Under the pieces are notes generated by a model. The model did no database searches. It was not told the origin of the DNA and saw only the letters and a program-made list of their open reading frames with translations. Both the position numbers and the translations under genes were made by a program. A stretch of 64,000 nucleotides of DNA from Anaerobacterium chartisolvens. GTDB lineage: Bacteria > Bacillota > Clostridia > Acetivibrionales > DSM-27016. Every line of letters begins with the position of its first letter. Positions within the stretch are counted from its first letter, which is position 1. This document shows positions 34,688 to 43,716 of the stretch, one piece after another. The stretch is from NCBI RefSeq assembly GCF_003337415.1, contig NZ_QPJT01000011.1:62001-126000 (forward strand), in the 5' to 3' direction.

Positions 34688-36199
34688 ATGGGGAATATAT
34701 ATTCGAAATTTGAAGAGAAAGCCTATGTATTTAAAGATAAACCTGCTGTAGTTGCACAAGAGGAGTCAGTTACCTATAAGCTCCTTAAAGATATGGTATC
34801 AGCAACCGCTTTATATTATAAGGAAGCAGGGTTTAAAAAGGGAGATATAATTTGCTTTATTTGTGATAATTCTATTGATTACATTGTATGTTATCTAGCT
34901 GCATGCAAAAATGACATATGCTTTGTTCCTATTGATTCCAGACTAACAGGTGATGACATATACAGAATCTCAGAGATTGTTAAGCCAAATACAGTTATTT
35001 GTGAAAATAGGTTTCACAATATTGGATATAAGATGCTTAGTTCGGAGGGCTCTAAAGATATTGTCAGTAAAGAAAAGATTTTTTATAGAAACAATATGAA
35101 TTTAATTTACTATAATGACAGAGCTAGCAGAAACCCTTATTTGAATGAGGACGATTTTACAATATTGTTTTCTTCCGGAACAACAGGGGGGCCTAAAGGT
35201 GTAGTTTTTTCTCAAGATATTATAATAAATCAAATTATAATTTCTTCTAAACATTTTGAGATGGCTGATTCCGACAGAATCCTATGTCCTGTTACCCTTG
35301 CTCATAGTTATGGTATCTTTGACCATGCTTTAACGTCTTTGATGATTGGAGCAACTTTATATCTTCCAAATATAAGCATGATGAATCCAAGGATTATTTT
35401 AGATATTATTCATGAAGAAAAAATTACTTTTTTTGGAACCTTGCCATACATGTATGATATGATGGCTTCTATAAGAACAAAGAAGCTTTATGATTTTGCA
35501 TCAGTTCGTTATATGATATGTGGGGGAGCTCCGTTACTAAAAGAAACAATAGATAAATTTGAAAATAGGTTTGGTAGAAAGTTTAATCAGGTATATGGAA
35601 TGACCGAGGTAGGATATATTGCTTTTAATAAAGAATTAAAAGATGCCAATTCAATTGGAAAACCATTCAGAGAGCTACAATTGAAAATAATTGATGCCGA
35701 AGGCAAGGAATGTGGCAGTGGAGAATTAGGAGAGCTTATAGTAAAAAGGGATAATATGGTGTCCCGGGGATATTTACAAAATCCTCAAGAACAAAAGGCT
35801 ATGTATAAAGACGGCTGGTTTTATACAAAGGACATTATAAGAATAAATGAAGAAGGCTATTTGTATTACTCAGGAAGAATTTCCGATTTTATAAATATTG
35901 GTGGCAATAAATTGAATCCTGCAGATATTGAAAAAGTTATAAATGAAATTACTGGGGTTAAGGAGTCTATAGCTATTGGTGTCGAAAATGAATTTGGACA
36001 TCAAGAAATATATGTCATAGTAGTTCCTGAAAAAACAGAAAATCTTGAAGAATTTGAAAAGGATGTAATGCATTATTGTATAAAGAGACTGGCTGCTTTT
36101 AAGAGACCCAGAAGGATAAAATTTATTAATGAACTTCCCAAAACTCCACTTGGAAAGATTAGAAAAGGAGAACTAATAGAAATATTAAATAAAAAGTAA
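34688..36199 (+). CDS. Acyl-AMP ligase / acyl-ACP synthetase
   Basis: 503-residue ANL enzyme. Motifs: F-S-S-G-T-T-G-G-P-K-G (from about Ser161), Q-V-Y-G-M-T-E-V-G, G-W-F-Y-T-K-D-I (an unusual Lys for Gly in the GD motif), S-G-R-I-S-D-F-I-N-I-G-G, and the catalytic lysine in P-L-G-K-I-R-K-G. It would activate a side-chain acid and load the neighbouring ACP (34362). Its context KAS III-ACP-ligase-EtfB-EtfA repeats that of cluster 1 at 626-3943 and 17118-19130. Confidence 0.88.
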   Translation: MGNIYSKFEEKAYVFKDKPAVVAQEESVTYKLLKDMVSATALYYKEAGFKKGDIICFICDNSIDYIVCYLAACKNDICFVPIDSRLTGDDIYRISEIVKPNTVICENRFHNIGYKMLSSEGSKDIVSKEKIFYRNNMNLIYYNDRASRNPYLNEDDFTILFSSGTTGGPKGVVFSQDIIINQIIISSKHFEMADSDRILCPVTLAHSYGIFDHALTSLMIGATLYLPNISMMNPRIILDIIHEEKITFFGTLPYMYDMMASIRTKKLYDFASVRYMICGGAPLLKETIDKFENRFGRKFNQVYGMTEVGYIAFNKELKDANSIGKPFRELQLKIIDAEGKECGSGELGELIVKRDNMVSRGYLQNPQEQKAMYKDGWFYTKDIIRINEEGYLYYSGRISDFINIGGNKLNPADIEKVINEITGVKESIAIGVENEFGHQEIYVIVVPEKTENLEEFEKDVMHYCIKRLAAFKRPRRIKFINELPKTPLGKIRKGELIEILNKK

Positions 36200-36238
36200 T
36201 CTGAACTCAATATTACAATATAGATGAGGTTGTGAAAT

Positions 36239-37018
36239 ATGAGAATAGGAGTCTGTATAAAAGAGGTATTGGATACAAATTGCAGCATCAGGCTAAATTT
36301 AAGTAATAATAGGGTTGCTACTGAAGGGCAAAAGCATATTGTTAACCCATATGACGAATTTGCACTTGAGGAAGCACTTAGATTGAAGGAAAAAAATTCA
36401 GACGTTGAAATAATTACTTTCACAATAGGGCCGGAAAGAGCTAGAGAATCAATTTATGCTGCATTAGCAGCAGGTGCTGATAATGCCTTGCATGTAGTTA
36501 TGGAAGACAGTATTTTAATTGATAGTTTGGGAATTGCACTAATAATTCAAAAATTAATCGAAAAAGAAAAAATAGATATGCTGCTTTTAGGAGAACAGTC
36601 TACGGATTATAGCAGCCATGAAGTAGGGCCAATGGTAGCCGGCCTTTTAGGATGGGCTCAAGCCATGGGTGTTAGTAAATTAGAAATTAATATGGAATCC
36701 GTTTTAGTATCTCGTGAAACTGAGGAAAGCAACATTGAAATAATAAAGCTTAATAAATCATGTATTATTGGGGTGACTAAAGGAATAAATGTGCCAAGAT
36801 ATGCAACTTTGAAAGGAATAATGAGTGCGAGAAAAAAGAATATAATAAGACTTCAGATTGAGGATTTGGGCTTAAACAATACGGAGCTGACAGGATTAGA
36901 AAATGAAAAATTTTTTTATCCCCCTGAAAAAGGAAATTGCACGCTGATTGAAGGAGATCCGAAAGAAGCTGCTGCCGAGCTTGTTAGAATACTGAAGTTT
37001 GAGGAAAGGTTATTATGA
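36239..37018 (+). CDS. Electron transfer flavoprotein, beta subunit
   Basis: 259-residue EtfB: I-G-V-C-I-K-E-V-L at the N-terminus, G-E-Q-S-T-D-Y-S-S-H-E-V-G-P, V-T-K-G-I-N-V-P-R-Y-A-T-L-K-G-I-M. It is the second EtfB of the window, clearly diverged from the one at 17118. It forms the electron carrier for the two acyl-CoA dehydrogenases of this cluster (39427 and 44340). Confidence 0.92.
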   Translation: MRIGVCIKEVLDTNCSIRLNLSNNRVATEGQKHIVNPYDEFALEEALRLKEKNSDVEIITFTIGPERARESIYAALAAGADNALHVVMEDSILIDSLGIALIIQKLIEKEKIDMLLLGEQSTDYSSHEVGPMVAGLLGWAQAMGVSKLEINMESVLVSRETEESNIEIIKLNKSCIIGVTKGINVPRYATLKGIMSARKKNIIRLQIEDLGLNNTELTGLENEKFFYPPEKGNCTLIEGDPKEAAAELVRILKFEERLL

Positions 37019-37046
37019 TATTTATAATTTGAGAAAGGAACTAGTC

Positions 37047-38018
37047 ATGAATAGAGTGACACTATTATTCTTAGAAAGTGGGAATAGAAATTTTAAAAAG
37101 AGTGCCTTTGAATTAGCAACGATTGGTATGAATCTTGCGGCTGATTGTAGGGGGGAATTACATGCAGTTATAATGGGATGTGGGCTTGAAAGTAAATTAG
37201 ATGAACTTAAGTGTTTTGGAATATCGAAAATTTACTATATCGAATCAGCGGAGCTGGAATATTTCCATGTACATACTTATGCACCGGCTTTGTTCACGCT
37301 AATAAAGGAGATTCAGCCATATATTGTTCTAGGAATGTCATCTGTTATAGGTAAAGACCTATTTCCAAGACTATCGGCTATGCTGGGTGTCACAATGGTG
37401 TCTGATTGTATAAATATAGAGTGCAATAATAATAGTATTATAGCAACCAGACCGGTTTATTCAGGCAAGGTATTTGTAAAAACAAGATTTACTAAAGGCG
37501 CTCCATATATTGCTACATTGCGGGTAAATTCCGCTGAAATAAATAAAATAGAAAGCAGCGGGTTTGAGGTGAAGAAAATTCAATTTATAAAGATTGAGAA
37601 ACAGCAAGGCGTATTATTGGAAATCAAAGAAGGTGAGAAAAAGAAAATAGGCATAACACAAGCTGATATAGTTGTTTCGGGTGGACGGGCACTAAAAAAT
37701 TCAAACGATTTTTCTATACTATATGAAATTGCTGATATTGTCGGCGGTGCTGTAGCAGCATCAAGGGCTGCTGTAGATGCTGGTTGTGCCAGCTATGATA
37801 TGCAAGTAGGTCAAACCGGAAAAACTGTGTCCCCAAAATTATATGTGTGTTTTGGAATATCCGGTGCTGTACAGCATATGGCAGGTGCAAATGGAAGCAA
37901 GCTGATTGTGGCTGTCAATAAGGATCCGGATGCACCAATTTTTAAATATGCTGACTACGGCATTATTGGTGATGTATATGAAATTGCACACGAGATTAAA
38001 AAGATGCTAAACAGCTAA
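37047..38018 (+). CDS. Electron transfer flavoprotein, alpha subunit
   Basis: About 323 residues from ATG 37047, seven bases behind AAAGGA; the earlier in-frame TTG at 36999 lies inside etfB and lacks a ribosome site. FAD-binding C-terminal half: S-R-A-A-V-D-A-G, Q-V-G-Q-T-G-K-T-V, G-I-S-G-A-V-Q-H-M, N-K-D-P-D-A-P-I-F. Unlike the alpha subunit at 17934, it has no ferredoxin domain, so the two ETFs of the window feed different electron partners. Confidence 0.92.
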   Translation: MNRVTLLFLESGNRNFKKSAFELATIGMNLAADCRGELHAVIMGCGLESKLDELKCFGISKIYYIESAELEYFHVHTYAPALFTLIKEIQPYIVLGMSSVIGKDLFPRLSAMLGVTMVSDCINIECNNNSIIATRPVYSGKVFVKTRFTKGAPYIATLRVNSAEINKIESSGFEVKKIQFIKIEKQQGVLLEIKEGEKKKIGITQADIVVSGGRALKNSNDFSILYEIADIVGGAVAASRAAVDAGCASYDMQVGQTGKTVSPKLYVCFGISGAVQHMAGANGSKLIVAVNKDPDAPIFKYADYGIIGDVYEIAHEIKKMLNS

Positions 38019-38106
38019 TTGCTTTAGTTCATATACGGAATTGTATGCATATTAACTTTAGTTTTAAAAAATTGTAAGTTAAAGCTTTAAATAGGAGGGG
38101 GATATT

Positions 38107-39396
38107 ATGGGAAAGGCGCTTTGTACGGCAGAGCACATGGGACTAAAGTTTGATAGAGCCATTGCATGTAATCTTCAAATCACTATTCATTGCAAGGGGA
38201 TTGTCAATATTGAGTTCTTTCAAAAAGCTTTAAATATTATTCAAAAGAGACATTTTTACTTAAATGTATTTGTAGATAGTACTAAAGCTGAATTTAATCA
38301 ATTTGAAGCTTCACCATTTATACCATTAACTGTTATTGATGACAAAGGCTTAAACCAATGGCCGGAAGAAGCAGAAGAGGATTTGAATAAAAGGTTTAGT
38401 GCTGAGAATGCTCCATATGCCAGAGTGAAGATTCTAAGAAGCAGTAATGAGTGTAAGATTATTATGACCCTTTGCCATTTTGTATCCGATGGCATTTCGG
38501 GGTTAAACTTGTTAAGAAGTATACTTGAAGTCTATAACAAATTGTTAAATAATGAGACTGATTTTGGTTTGAAAGAAATTCCTGAGATGGCACTAGACTT
38601 TGAATTGTTTCCCGAAGGCATAGACGAAGATTTTTCAATATTTCCACCAGAGATAGAGCAAGATATTATTCAGAAAAACCGCATTCCTTTAGAACAAAGA
38701 AAAGTCGGGTTTTTTGAGCACACTCTATCTGTAGAAGAAACGTGCAGTCTGACTTCAAAGTGCAGGAATGAAAATACAACAGTTTATGGAGCTTTGTGTG
38801 CCTTTGCTATGGCAGCAATGGCAGATGAAATTAGCGAGAGATATGTTTCTATAGAAGAAGTTGCTGTTGATTGCATATCAGCAATAAATATGAGACAACT
38901 GCTGAATAAGCCTATTAGTGATGAGCAGTTGGGTTTTGGAGCATTAATGGCAAAAACACATCAATCTGTTTTTAGTAAACAGAAATCGCTTTGGGAGGTT
39001 GCAAAAAATGCAAAAAGAGATCTGGAGAGTTTTATATTGAAGCATGGTCTTTTTAAACAGCTATATTTTATCAGTGAAGCTTTTGGATTAACTGATGAAG
39101 AGTTTTCTCAGGAGATGGAATATTCCGGGCAATATATTATTATAAGCAATTTAGGGATAATAGAAGATAAAAATATGCCAAGACAGCTTGGGAATATTGA
39201 ATTTGAAAAGATTAGCTTATCTGGAACAACACATTATGTTCAAGGTACTGAATGGGGCATCTTTATAACAGCAAATACATTCGATGGCAGATTAAACCTT
39301 GGTTTTAATTATACCAAGGGCTATTGGGATAGTAACAGAGTCGAAAGATATGCCAATAAAGTAGTAAAGATAATTAATGAAATGTCTAATGGTTGA
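38107..39396 (+). CDS. Free-standing condensation-domain family acyltransferase (PapA-like)
   Basis: 429 residues, one whole condensation-domain fold. The catalytic motif is T-L-C-H-F-V-S-D-G, i.e. HxxxDG with Cys in place of the first His of HHxxxDG. The C-terminal half has the N-F-G-F/N-L-G-I and F-N-Y-T-K-G patterns of the family. Stand-alone members esterify or amidate a small acceptor with a carrier- or CoA-bound acyl group. Here it may attach a side chain to the scaffold or offload the ACP at 34362. Preceded by AGGAGGGGG. Confidence 0.8.
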   Translation: MGKALCTAEHMGLKFDRAIACNLQITIHCKGIVNIEFFQKALNIIQKRHFYLNVFVDSTKAEFNQFEASPFIPLTVIDDKGLNQWPEEAEEDLNKRFSAENAPYARVKILRSSNECKIIMTLCHFVSDGISGLNLLRSILEVYNKLLNNETDFGLKEIPEMALDFELFPEGIDEDFSIFPPEIEQDIIQKNRIPLEQRKVGFFEHTLSVEETCSLTSKCRNENTTVYGALCAFAMAAMADEISERYVSIEEVAVDCISAINMRQLLNKPISDEQLGFGALMAKTHQSVFSKQKSLWEVAKNAKRDLESFILKHGLFKQLYFISEAFGLTDEEFSQEMEYSGQYIIISNLGIIEDKNMPRQLGNIEFEKISLSGTTHYVQGTEWGIFITANTFDGRLNLGFNYTKGYWDSNRVERYANKVVKIINEMSNG

Positions 39397-39426
39397 CAAA
39401 AAAATAGATGCAGTGGGGGGAGCGGA

Positions 39427-40578
39427 ATGTATTTATTCAATGAACAAGAAAATGAAATAAAAAATCTTATAAAAAAATTTGTTCTTGAAAATATAGAACC
39501 TAATGCAAATGAGAGGATCAATTCGAGAATTTTTCCTAAAGATATTTTATATGAGCTGGGGCGGCTTGGTTACTACGGAATGATAATAAATGAAGAGTAT
39601 GACGGTATAAATATGGATGCAGTGTCATGCATGTTAGTAATCAATGAAATTTCTAAATCTGATCCGTCCATTGGGCATATACTTGCGGGCTTAAATTTCG
39701 GGGTGTGCTTTCCAGTACAATTATTTGGAACACAGCAGCAAAAAAATGATTATTTAGTTTCCAGCATGAAAAAATTTAAGATTGGAGTTTTAGCCTTTAA
39801 TGAGCCCGATGGTGCAGGGATGGGACAGATAAACACTATTGCCGAAGAGGACGGGGATTATTTTATTATAAATGGCGTAAAATCAATGATAACTAATGCC
39901 AGTATTGCTGATTATGGGCTGATATTTGCAAAAACACGAGATAAAGTAACCGGAAATGAAAGATATAATATTTTTATAATAGATATTAAGGATAATAACG
40001 CAATATCTTTAGGCAAGGAAGAAGAAACTATGGGGCTGCAGTCGCTTAAGATTGCTGATATACACTTAAGTAATGTCAGGGCGCATAAATCTTGCATTCT
40101 AGGATCTGATGGGGATGGTTTCAAAATTATATTAAAGAGTATGGAGCTAATGAGGATTGCGAATTCTGCGGTAGCTTTAGGGATAGCGCAAAGAGCATAT
40201 GATGAAACAGTGAATTATACAAAAATCAGAAAAATTGATGCTCTTCCTATGATAGAACTTCAAAATGTACAGTTTAAGCTTGCTGATATAAGGACAGAAC
40301 TGGCTGTTATGGAATTAAGCACCTTTTATACCGCTCAACTCTTTGACCAAAATCCGGGTAACGTAAAATACTATTCATCAATATCAAAGTATTTCGTTAC
40401 GGAAAAGGCAAAAGAAATTTGTGATAAATGCTTACAGTTATTTGGTGGATATGGATATATTAGAGGCTACATTATAGAAAGGTTATACAGAGATATAAGA
40501 ATTATGACTATACTTGGTGGTACGAGCGAAGCTCTGCAGTCATTTATAGCATATGGTATTACTCAGGAAGACTTGTAA
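39427..40578 (+). CDS. Acyl-CoA dehydrogenase family protein (no Glu at the YEGT position)
   Basis: 383-residue flavin acyl-CoA dehydrogenase. The C-terminal motif reads I-L-G-G-T-S-E-A, so the glutamate that is catalytic in short-chain enzymes (Y-E-G-T) is Gly, as in isovaleryl- and long-chain-type enzymes, where the base sits on an earlier helix. Glu in M-E-L-M-R-I-A-N could play that part. It desaturates or reduces an acyl thioester with the cluster ETF. Many cluster dehydrogenases act on ACP-bound chains. It differs markedly from the second dehydrogenase at 44340, so two separate steps are likely. Confidence 0.88.
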   Translation: MYLFNEQENEIKNLIKKFVLENIEPNANERINSRIFPKDILYELGRLGYYGMIINEEYDGINMDAVSCMLVINEISKSDPSIGHILAGLNFGVCFPVQLFGTQQQKNDYLVSSMKKFKIGVLAFNEPDGAGMGQINTIAEEDGDYFIINGVKSMITNASIADYGLIFAKTRDKVTGNERYNIFIIDIKDNNAISLGKEEETMGLQSLKIADIHLSNVRAHKSCILGSDGDGFKIILKSMELMRIANSAVALGIAQRAYDETVNYTKIRKIDALPMIELQNVQFKLADIRTELAVMELSTFYTAQLFDQNPGNVKYYSSISKYFVTEKAKEICDKCLQLFGGYGYIRGYIIERLYRDIRIMTILGGTSEALQSFIAYGITQEDL

Positions 40579-40604
40579 TATTGATGTTAGTGTGAGGGAT
40601 AATT

Positions 40605-41297
40605 ATGTATGAAAAAGATAAAATCAAACAAGAACGAAACACTCTAGATAATAATCATGTTTGCAGGTATAGTATATTAGATAATTTCAGGCTGCAGCTT
40701 GATTATTTAAATCAGTATTTATATCAAAGGAAAAGTGTATGTATAGGAACATTAGGGCCGGTAGGAACAACTAGCTATAATGCAGCAATGTATTTTTACA
40801 AATATTTGAAAGAAATAAAAAACGATTTATATATAGATATACAGTTATGGGATAATTTCGATTTAGTATTCAGATACCTTCTTGATAAAAAGGTTGATTT
40901 AATTGTCGTACCTAACGCTTATGAAAAAATAACAGAAATGTACTGGGAACCTGAATTGAAAAATTTATTTTCCTTTTTATTAGAAACTCCTGCTTATGGA
41001 CTTGCAACAAAAAGGGATGAAAAAGATCGTGTTATTAAAGAAAAGGTTAGGATTGCTTCCTGTAGACCTGTAATTTGCTTAATTGATAAACTGATAAGGG
41101 GAGTTATAGATAGTAAAGAGGGATATGAACTTGTACTTGCCAATTCTACAACAAAAGCAGCGGAAATGGTGATAAATGGTATAGCTGAGTATGCAGTTAC
41201 TAATGAAACATCGATAGAGAACAAAGAGTTGGAATTTGTTTCTGGAACCTTTAGTGCTGAGGTTCTATGGTCAATATTCTGCAAGAAAAACCGGTAA
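40605..41297 (+). CDS. BacA-like prephenate decarboxylase
   Basis: 230 residues. The fold is that of prephenate dehydratase (T-L-G-P-V-G-T-T-S near the start) without the T-R-F motif. Alignment from memory to Bacillus BacA is good across the protein: V-V-P-N-A-Y, E-T-P-A-Y-G-L-A, A-N-S-T-T-K-A-A, A-V-T-N-E-T. BacA removes CO2 from prephenate without aromatisation, giving dihydro-4-hydroxyphenylpyruvate for bacilysin; relatives make cyclohexenyl units in other pathways. The next gene is a cupin, as BacB is. This points to a dihydroaromatic building block in cluster 2. It overlaps the next coding region only if an earlier start is taken for the latter. Confidence 0.85.
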   Translation: MYEKDKIKQERNTLDNNHVCRYSILDNFRLQLDYLNQYLYQRKSVCIGTLGPVGTTSYNAAMYFYKYLKEIKNDLYIDIQLWDNFDLVFRYLLDKKVDLIVVPNAYEKITEMYWEPELKNLFSFLLETPAYGLATKRDEKDRVIKEKVRIASCRPVICLIDKLIRGVIDSKEGYELVLANSTTKAAEMVINGIAEYAVTNETSIENKELEFVSGTFSAEVLWSIFCKKNR

Positions 41298-41326
41298 GGT
41301 TGTTATATAAGTGCTTAGGAGGTTTT

Positions 41327-41950
41327 ATGGGAAGGCAAATAGATTTAATTGATGTATCTGGAGAGAGGGAAATTTGTGAAGGATTCAAACAAAAATACTT
41401 AATATCGGATAGGTATGAAATATTACTTAATACTTTAACTACGGACGTTAAGCTCGGAAATCATTCTCATCACTTTGCACAATTTGGCTATTGCTTTTCA
41501 GGACGATTTAATTTTTGTGTAGAAAACAATGTGTATCTGATAAAAGAAAATGACTCTTATAATTTAACACCTGATATAGTTCATGGCGCTGAAGTATTAG
41601 AAGAGATTTATACAATAGATTTTAAATATACTATTCATGAAAAATTATGTAACACCATTAATGTAAATGTATTAAAACCTGCTCAAGATAAAGGCGATGA
41701 ATTTAACTTGCCTGAAATTAAGGTAATACGTTTAAAGGGGCAAAGCTTTAGAGATTTGAACTCATATGAGCTTGAAATGTATAATGAGAACTTTCTAATG
41801 GTTGGTGATAAAATGACAATTTCTATTGATAGTAATTTCTTTGAATTATCGAAGATGGCTATTTATAAGCTTTCTGTAGATGATACTAATAGTTGTGTTA
41901 ATTTGAAAATTGAAGATAAAGATAACCTGTTTATATTACAAGTAAAATAA
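41327..41950 (+). CDS. Cupin protein, BacB-like position
   Basis: About 207 residues from ATG 41327, behind TTAGGAGG; an in-frame ATG at 41267 lies inside the BacA-like gene and has no ribosome site. A cupin barrel is visible: G-N-H-S-H-H-F-A-Q-F-G-Y-C-F-S-G (metal ligands) and the second motif P-D-I-V-H-G-A-E-V-L. Only one metal-binding cupin domain is clear; the second half is weakly conserved. BacB, the bicupin isomerase of bacilysin synthesis, follows BacA in the same way, so this gene may isomerise the dihydroaromatic keto acid. Confidence 0.75.
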   Translation: MGRQIDLIDVSGEREICEGFKQKYLISDRYEILLNTLTTDVKLGNHSHHFAQFGYCFSGRFNFCVENNVYLIKENDSYNLTPDIVHGAEVLEEIYTIDFKYTIHEKLCNTINVNVLKPAQDKGDEFNLPEIKVIRLKGQSFRDLNSYELEMYNENFLMVGDKMTISIDSNFFELSKMAIYKLSVDDTNSCVNLKIEDKDNLFILQVK

Positions 41951-41980
41951 TTCAAGATACTGAATAAAGGATGGGTTGAT

Positions 41981-43693
41981 ATGGGAAAAGTGAATGGAGG
42001 CTTTTTAGTTTCACAGGCTGTTCAGAGAGAGGGAATAGAGCAGGTATTTGGTTTGATAGGGTACTACGTTTCCCCTATCTTTGCTGCTTGCTCAAAAACT
42101 GGCCTGAAAATATATGATACCAGACATGAGCAGGCTGCCGTCCATATGGCGGATGGATATTCTCAATTAACAGGTAATCCTGGTGTAGCTGTAGTTACTG
42201 GAGGTCCTGGTTTTGCAAATGCTATTTCCGGGATAATAAAAGCGTATAAATCATTTACCCCTCTGGTTTTAATAACAGGAGGATTTGAGCCGCAGCGTAA
42301 AGATGCCGGTGGGCTAGAAGACATGGATCAGCTTACTTTAGTAAAGCAGTATACCAAATGGTGTGGGACGGTATATGATACTGCAAGAATACCTGAGTAT
42401 ATTGCTATTGCATTTAGGCATGCTGTTTCAGGGCGAAGAGGGCCTGTGGTATTAGAAATTCCCATTAATTATCTTAGAAATGAAATTGATGAGGAGTTAG
42501 TTGTTTGGCCAGAAAAATATAGGACAGATGCTAAAATTTATGGTGATAATGAGAAAATTGCAGAAGCGATTTGTTTAATAGAAAAGGCAAAAAAACCAAT
42601 TATAATAGCTGGAAACGGGGTGTTTTACTCCAAAGCCGAAGAAGAATTGAAAATGTTTGCCGAATACACAGGAATTCCCGTTTTTACTGTGAATGCAGGA
42701 AGAGGCGTTCTTCCCGATGATCATGAGCTTTGCTTTAGCCCGGGAAGGGCATTAGAAGCAGGGCCGCAGTTATACGCATTTAAGAATGCAGATACAGTGA
42801 TTGTATTCGGAAGCAGCTTGGATTACTCAGTTTCATTTGGAAGGCCTCCTGTCTTTGCTCAGAATCAAGTGTTTATACAAGTAGATGTTGATCCAAGTGA
42901 AATTGGATTCAGTTGCAGAAATATTGATGTTGGTATCGTTGGACATAGTAATGTTGTTTTGAAACAAATATTAGATTCAATGAAAGCAAGCGGAAAAGTA
43001 AATAAAAATAAATATTCTTCGTGGATTAGTGAATTAAAGAAAATACGATTTGATTTCTGGTCAGATTTAGAAAAGGATATTAATAATAATTCAAAACCAA
43101 TACATCCGCAAAGGCTTATAAGTGACATTCAAAAGGTCATACCTAAAGACTCTGTAATAGTTATGGATGGCTCAAATGCAATGCTATGGGCTTGCTTATT
43201 ATTCAAGTGCTATAAACCGGGCCACCATGTAATAGGGCCTAGCGGTACTTATGGGCCTATGGGAACAGGATTACCTTTGGCACTTGGAGCGAAAATTGCT
43301 AAACCTGATAAGGTTGTAGTGTTATACACTGGTGACGGCTCATTGGGCTTCAATCTTATTGAAGTGAACACAGCGGTTAGGATGGGAATACCAGTTGTAA
43401 TAATTATTCACAATGATAGTTCGTGGGGCTTTTGCAGAGAAACACAAAGAACTATTTTTGGAGATAGTTCATGTAATTATGGAACGGATTTAGGTTTTAC
43501 AAGATATGATAAAATTATTGAGGATTTTGGTGGTTATGGAGAATTGATTAGCGATCCGGATGATATTGTTCCTGCTCTAAACAGAGCTGTTAATAGTAAT
43601 AAAATTGCTTGCCTTAATGTTATTGTTGACGGTGAAATGTCTCCAGGTGCTAACTTTCTTAATGGTACAGTAAAAGTAAATGAAAAGGAATAG
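41981..43693 (+). CDS. ThDP-dependent 2-oxoacid decarboxylase/lyase (acetolactate synthase fold)
   Basis: 570 residues. N-terminal cofactor-activating glutamate Glu50 in R-H-E-Q-A-A-V-H-M-A-D-G; diphosphate/Mg site G-D-G-S (from 451) ending in N-D-S-S-W-G. The family includes acetolactate synthase, oxalyl-CoA decarboxylase and carboxyethylarginine synthase of clavam synthesis. After a BacA/BacB-like pair that makes an arylpyruvate-like keto acid, it may decarboxylate or condense that acid. A carboxyethylarginine-synthase-like role for a second beta-lactam precursor is less likely because the CarB route already supplies one. Confidence 0.85.
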   Translation: MGKVNGGFLVSQAVQREGIEQVFGLIGYYVSPIFAACSKTGLKIYDTRHEQAAVHMADGYSQLTGNPGVAVVTGGPGFANAISGIIKAYKSFTPLVLITGGFEPQRKDAGGLEDMDQLTLVKQYTKWCGTVYDTARIPEYIAIAFRHAVSGRRGPVVLEIPINYLRNEIDEELVVWPEKYRTDAKIYGDNEKIAEAICLIEKAKKPIIIAGNGVFYSKAEEELKMFAEYTGIPVFTVNAGRGVLPDDHELCFSPGRALEAGPQLYAFKNADTVIVFGSSLDYSVSFGRPPVFAQNQVFIQVDVDPSEIGFSCRNIDVGIVGHSNVVLKQILDSMKASGKVNKNKYSSWISELKKIRFDFWSDLEKDINNNSKPIHPQRLISDIQKVIPKDSVIVMDGSNAMLWACLLFKCYKPGHHVIGPSGTYGPMGTGLPLALGAKIAKPDKVVVLYTGDGSLGFNLIEVNTAVRMGIPVVIIIHNDSSWGFCRETQRTIFGDSSCNYGTDLGFTRYDKIIEDFGGYGELISDPDDIVPALNRAVNSNKIACLNVIVDGEMSPGANFLNGTVKVNEKE

Positions 43694-43716
43694 AAATAGA
43701 AGTCTTAGAGGTATAT

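Noticed and set aside
41981-43693. Housekeeping acetolactate synthase (ilvB)
   Set aside because: No small subunit gene nearby, and the gene sits inside the cluster 2 run with its AT-rich composition.
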